A stretch of 64,000 bases of DNA from Acinetobacter sp. NIPH 298 (lineage in GTDB: Bacteria; Pseudomonadota; Gammaproteobacteria; Pseudomonadales; Moraxellaceae), in contig NZ_KB850055.1 in assembly GCF_000369505.1 (NCBI RefSeq), positions 1,517,706 to 1,581,705 of the forward strand, read 5' to 3'. The position numbers were made by a program, and so were the translations under genes. Every line of letters begins with the position of its first letter. The stretch's first letter is position 1. Of this stretch, positions 62,736 to 64,000 are shown piece after piece. The notes beneath the pieces are model-generated. The model was not told where the DNA came from. It saw only the letters and a program-made list of their open reading frames with translations, and ran no database searches.

Positions 62736-63395
62736 ATGACCAGTTATTTCGGTATTCTTCCTTCAGCAAGCTTGAGTCAGGATATTCAACTTGCACAAGC
62801 CAATCGTGACAGTAAAGAACCACAATACCCTTTACGTGACAAAATATCTCTACAGCTTACTGATGAGTTAATTGACACCATGTTGGTTCATTTGGTTCAA
62901 CAATTTCCACCAAGTGACAAACGAGATACCACTGAAGAACTTGCTCAAAAAATTCGTAGCATTGTTTCGTCTTTAATGAAACAACTACTCGGTAAAACAT
63001 CAAATGACCAAGTATTAGAGTCATTGAACTTTATGGAAAAAAGTTTGTTTATCGACAACGAAGGTAAACAACGTATTGGTACTGTACTGCCTGATAGTCT
63101 TGTTGCTGATATGAAAAAGAGTTTTGCGGAAGTCGAAGCTGGTAATGGCAAGGAACAACGTGATGCGCTCACCAAACAGTTTAAATCTTTTGCTGATGCG
63201 TTGATTCATCATTTCATGACTGAGTACAATAAGACGCTAGGTTTAGGAATGCTTAAACGTGGTGCTGCAAGCGTTGCAACCAGCGGTGTAGAAACAGCAG
63301 TTCATATTGTAATTAAGAAATTAATTCCAAGTCTAAGCCAAGCTGAGCTTGCAGTATTCGCTAAACACTTTGATCAATTGTTAGTACAAAAATAA
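62736..63395 (+). CDS. Conserved-looking protein of unknown function
   Basis: A 219-aa mostly helical cytoplasmic protein, no signal or membrane helix apart from a Gly/Ala-rich patch (about 175-195, LGMLKRGAASVATSGVETAV). It starts 33 bases after queF with AGAGGA upstream, so it may be part of the same operon, and ends at a terminator. I recognise no domain. Likely a genus-restricted protein. Confidence 0.7.
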   Translation: MTSYFGILPSASLSQDIQLAQANRDSKEPQYPLRDKISLQLTDELIDTMLVHLVQQFPPSDKRDTTEELAQKIRSIVSSLMKQLLGKTSNDQVLESLNFMEKSLFIDNEGKQRIGTVLPDSLVADMKKSFAEVEAGNGKEQRDALTKQFKSFADALIHHFMTEYNKTLGLGMLKRGAASVATSGVETAVHIVIKKLIPSLSQAELAVFAKHFDQLLVQK

Positions 63396-63408
63396 GCTTC
63401 TGCTGATA

Positions 63409-63440
63409 AAAAAACGGTCATTGCAAAATGGCCGTTTTTT
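63409..63440. terminator. Operon terminator
   Basis: Arms AAAAAACGGTCATT and AATGGCCGTTTTTT (one G-T pair) with a GCAA loop, 14 bases after the stop of the 62736 gene. Confidence 0.9.
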
Positions 63441-63547
63441 TATCGTAAGCTAAAACTTATAAATGTCACATTTTCTAAATTTTGATTGTCTATATCAGCG
63501 TTTATGTTAGCATTCTCGAAGCTTAGCTTTACCTGATTTAGAATCAC

Positions 63548-64000
63548 ATGTCCCCAAGCTCACAATATAAATTTTTACGTCAAGCACCCCGCGATGGATT
63601 AAGTACAGCCACGCAGCTTTCACGTTGGCAACAATTACACATTGATCCATGGCTTTGTCTGTTCTTGATCTTAAATGCCATACTTGGATTGACTATTTTA
63701 TATAGTGCTTCCGCTCAGAATGTTGGCTTAGTTACGAGACAAGCAATCAGTTTTGGCATCGGTTTTGGCGTCATGTTGGGCTTGGCTCAAATCCCCCCAA
63801 AAGTCTATCAGGCATTTTCGCCCTACTTTTACATTTTTGGCGTGTTGTCACTGATTGCGGTTATGGTTTTTGGTGAAGTGCGTATGGGTGCGCAGCGATG
63901 GATTGATATTCCGGGCTTTGGTAGTGTGCAACCCAGCGAGTTTATGAAAGTCGGCATGCCGATGATGATTGCGTGGTTCTTGTCACGCAAAGCACTACCC
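63548..64000 (+). CDS. rodA: Rod shape-determining protein RodA (5' part)
   Basis: A SEDS-family peptidoglycan glycosyltransferase that elongates the wall with PBP2. The visible 151 residues run from an ATG at 63548 to the window edge: an N-terminal tail (MSPSSQYKFLRQAPRDGLST), WLCLFLILNAILGLTILYSAS, a second helix region, MVFGEVRMGAQRWIDIPGFG and the motif SVQPSEFMKVGMP, which is a SEDS signature. The gene continues beyond the window and would normally be in a mrd operon with mrdA. Confidence 0.93.
   Translation, partial: MSPSSQYKFLRQAPRDGLSTATQLSRWQQLHIDPWLCLFLILNAILGLTILYSASAQNVGLVTRQAISFGIGFGVMLGLAQIPPKVYQAFSPYFYIFGVLSLIAVMVFGEVRMGAQRWIDIPGFGSVQPSEFMKVGMPMMIAWFLSRKALP

Noticed and set aside
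1..64000. Prophage, integron or complete insertion sequence
   Set aside because: No integrase, transposase, capsid or terminase-like protein and no terminal inverted repeats with target duplications were found.

Overview
The window is chromosomal DNA from a gammaproteobacterium, almost certainly an Acinetobacter (Moraxellaceae). It is AT-rich, and its core genes and gene pairs fit that genus: ponB/mrcB next to a TPR lipoprotein of the LpoP type, tamA-tamB, acnB, prfA-prmC, an lplT-like gene beside coq7, queF behind a YadGH-type ABC exporter, and rodA at the right edge. A type I-F CRISPR repeat also fits. I cannot name the species from sequence alone.

Layout. 1-5.5 kb: the tail of a protein ending in Lys-Asp-Asp repeats, a YeaC-like gene with NAD kinase, PBP1B with its lipoprotein partner, and a Nudix/ThiE-like fusion. 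5.6-13.4 kb: a tiny Fur-controlled hemP, an unlinked GspE/PilB-type ATPase, trmO, fpr, a TetR gene divergent from a heme-oxygenase-fold protein, a thioredoxin-reductase-like flavoprotein divergent from an Rrf2 regulator with two operator-like sites, and a YeaL-type membrane protein. 13.5-25.2 kb: metR, queH, a DUF4198 protein with a Fur-like site, an MFS exporter, a four-gene siderophore ABC importer with a Fur box, LysE, a Kv-type channel and a DASS transporter. 25.2-26 kb: an isolated Abi-C (HEPN-like) gene. 26-43.2 kb: acnB, tamBA, lplT-like, coq7, small envelope proteins, and a moeB-ubiB-like-folB-folK cluster.

43.2-46.3 kb: a type I-F CRISPR array (10 intact repeats plus one degenerate terminal repeat, ten 32-bp spacers, leader on the left) with no cas gene anywhere in the window. 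It abuts the stop codon of a lipase-specific foldase gene that follows its lipase. 46.5-64 kb: two AraC-type regulators, an exported Mn-type superoxide dismutase under a Fur box, an SDR dehydrogenase, a PaiB-like protein, prmC-prfA, YiaA/B and glycine-zipper membrane proteins, glyA, a secreted hydrolase lipoprotein, an ExoX-like exonuclease, tRNA-Arg(CCG), small unknown proteins, an ABC exporter with queF, and the start of rodA.

Themes. Iron limitation recurs: four Fur-like sites (hemP, DUF4198, siderophore importer, exported SOD) lie in separate transcription units. Envelope biogenesis is represented by PBP1B/LpoP, TamA/TamB, RodA and several lipoproteins. Defence-type content is the cas-less I-F array and the lone Abi-C gene, which are about 18 kb apart and not obviously connected. 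I found no complete insertion sequence, prophage or rRNA. The closest thing to an undescribed system is either the Abi-C gene or the divergent TetR / heme-oxygenase-fold pair; both are single-gene inferences.
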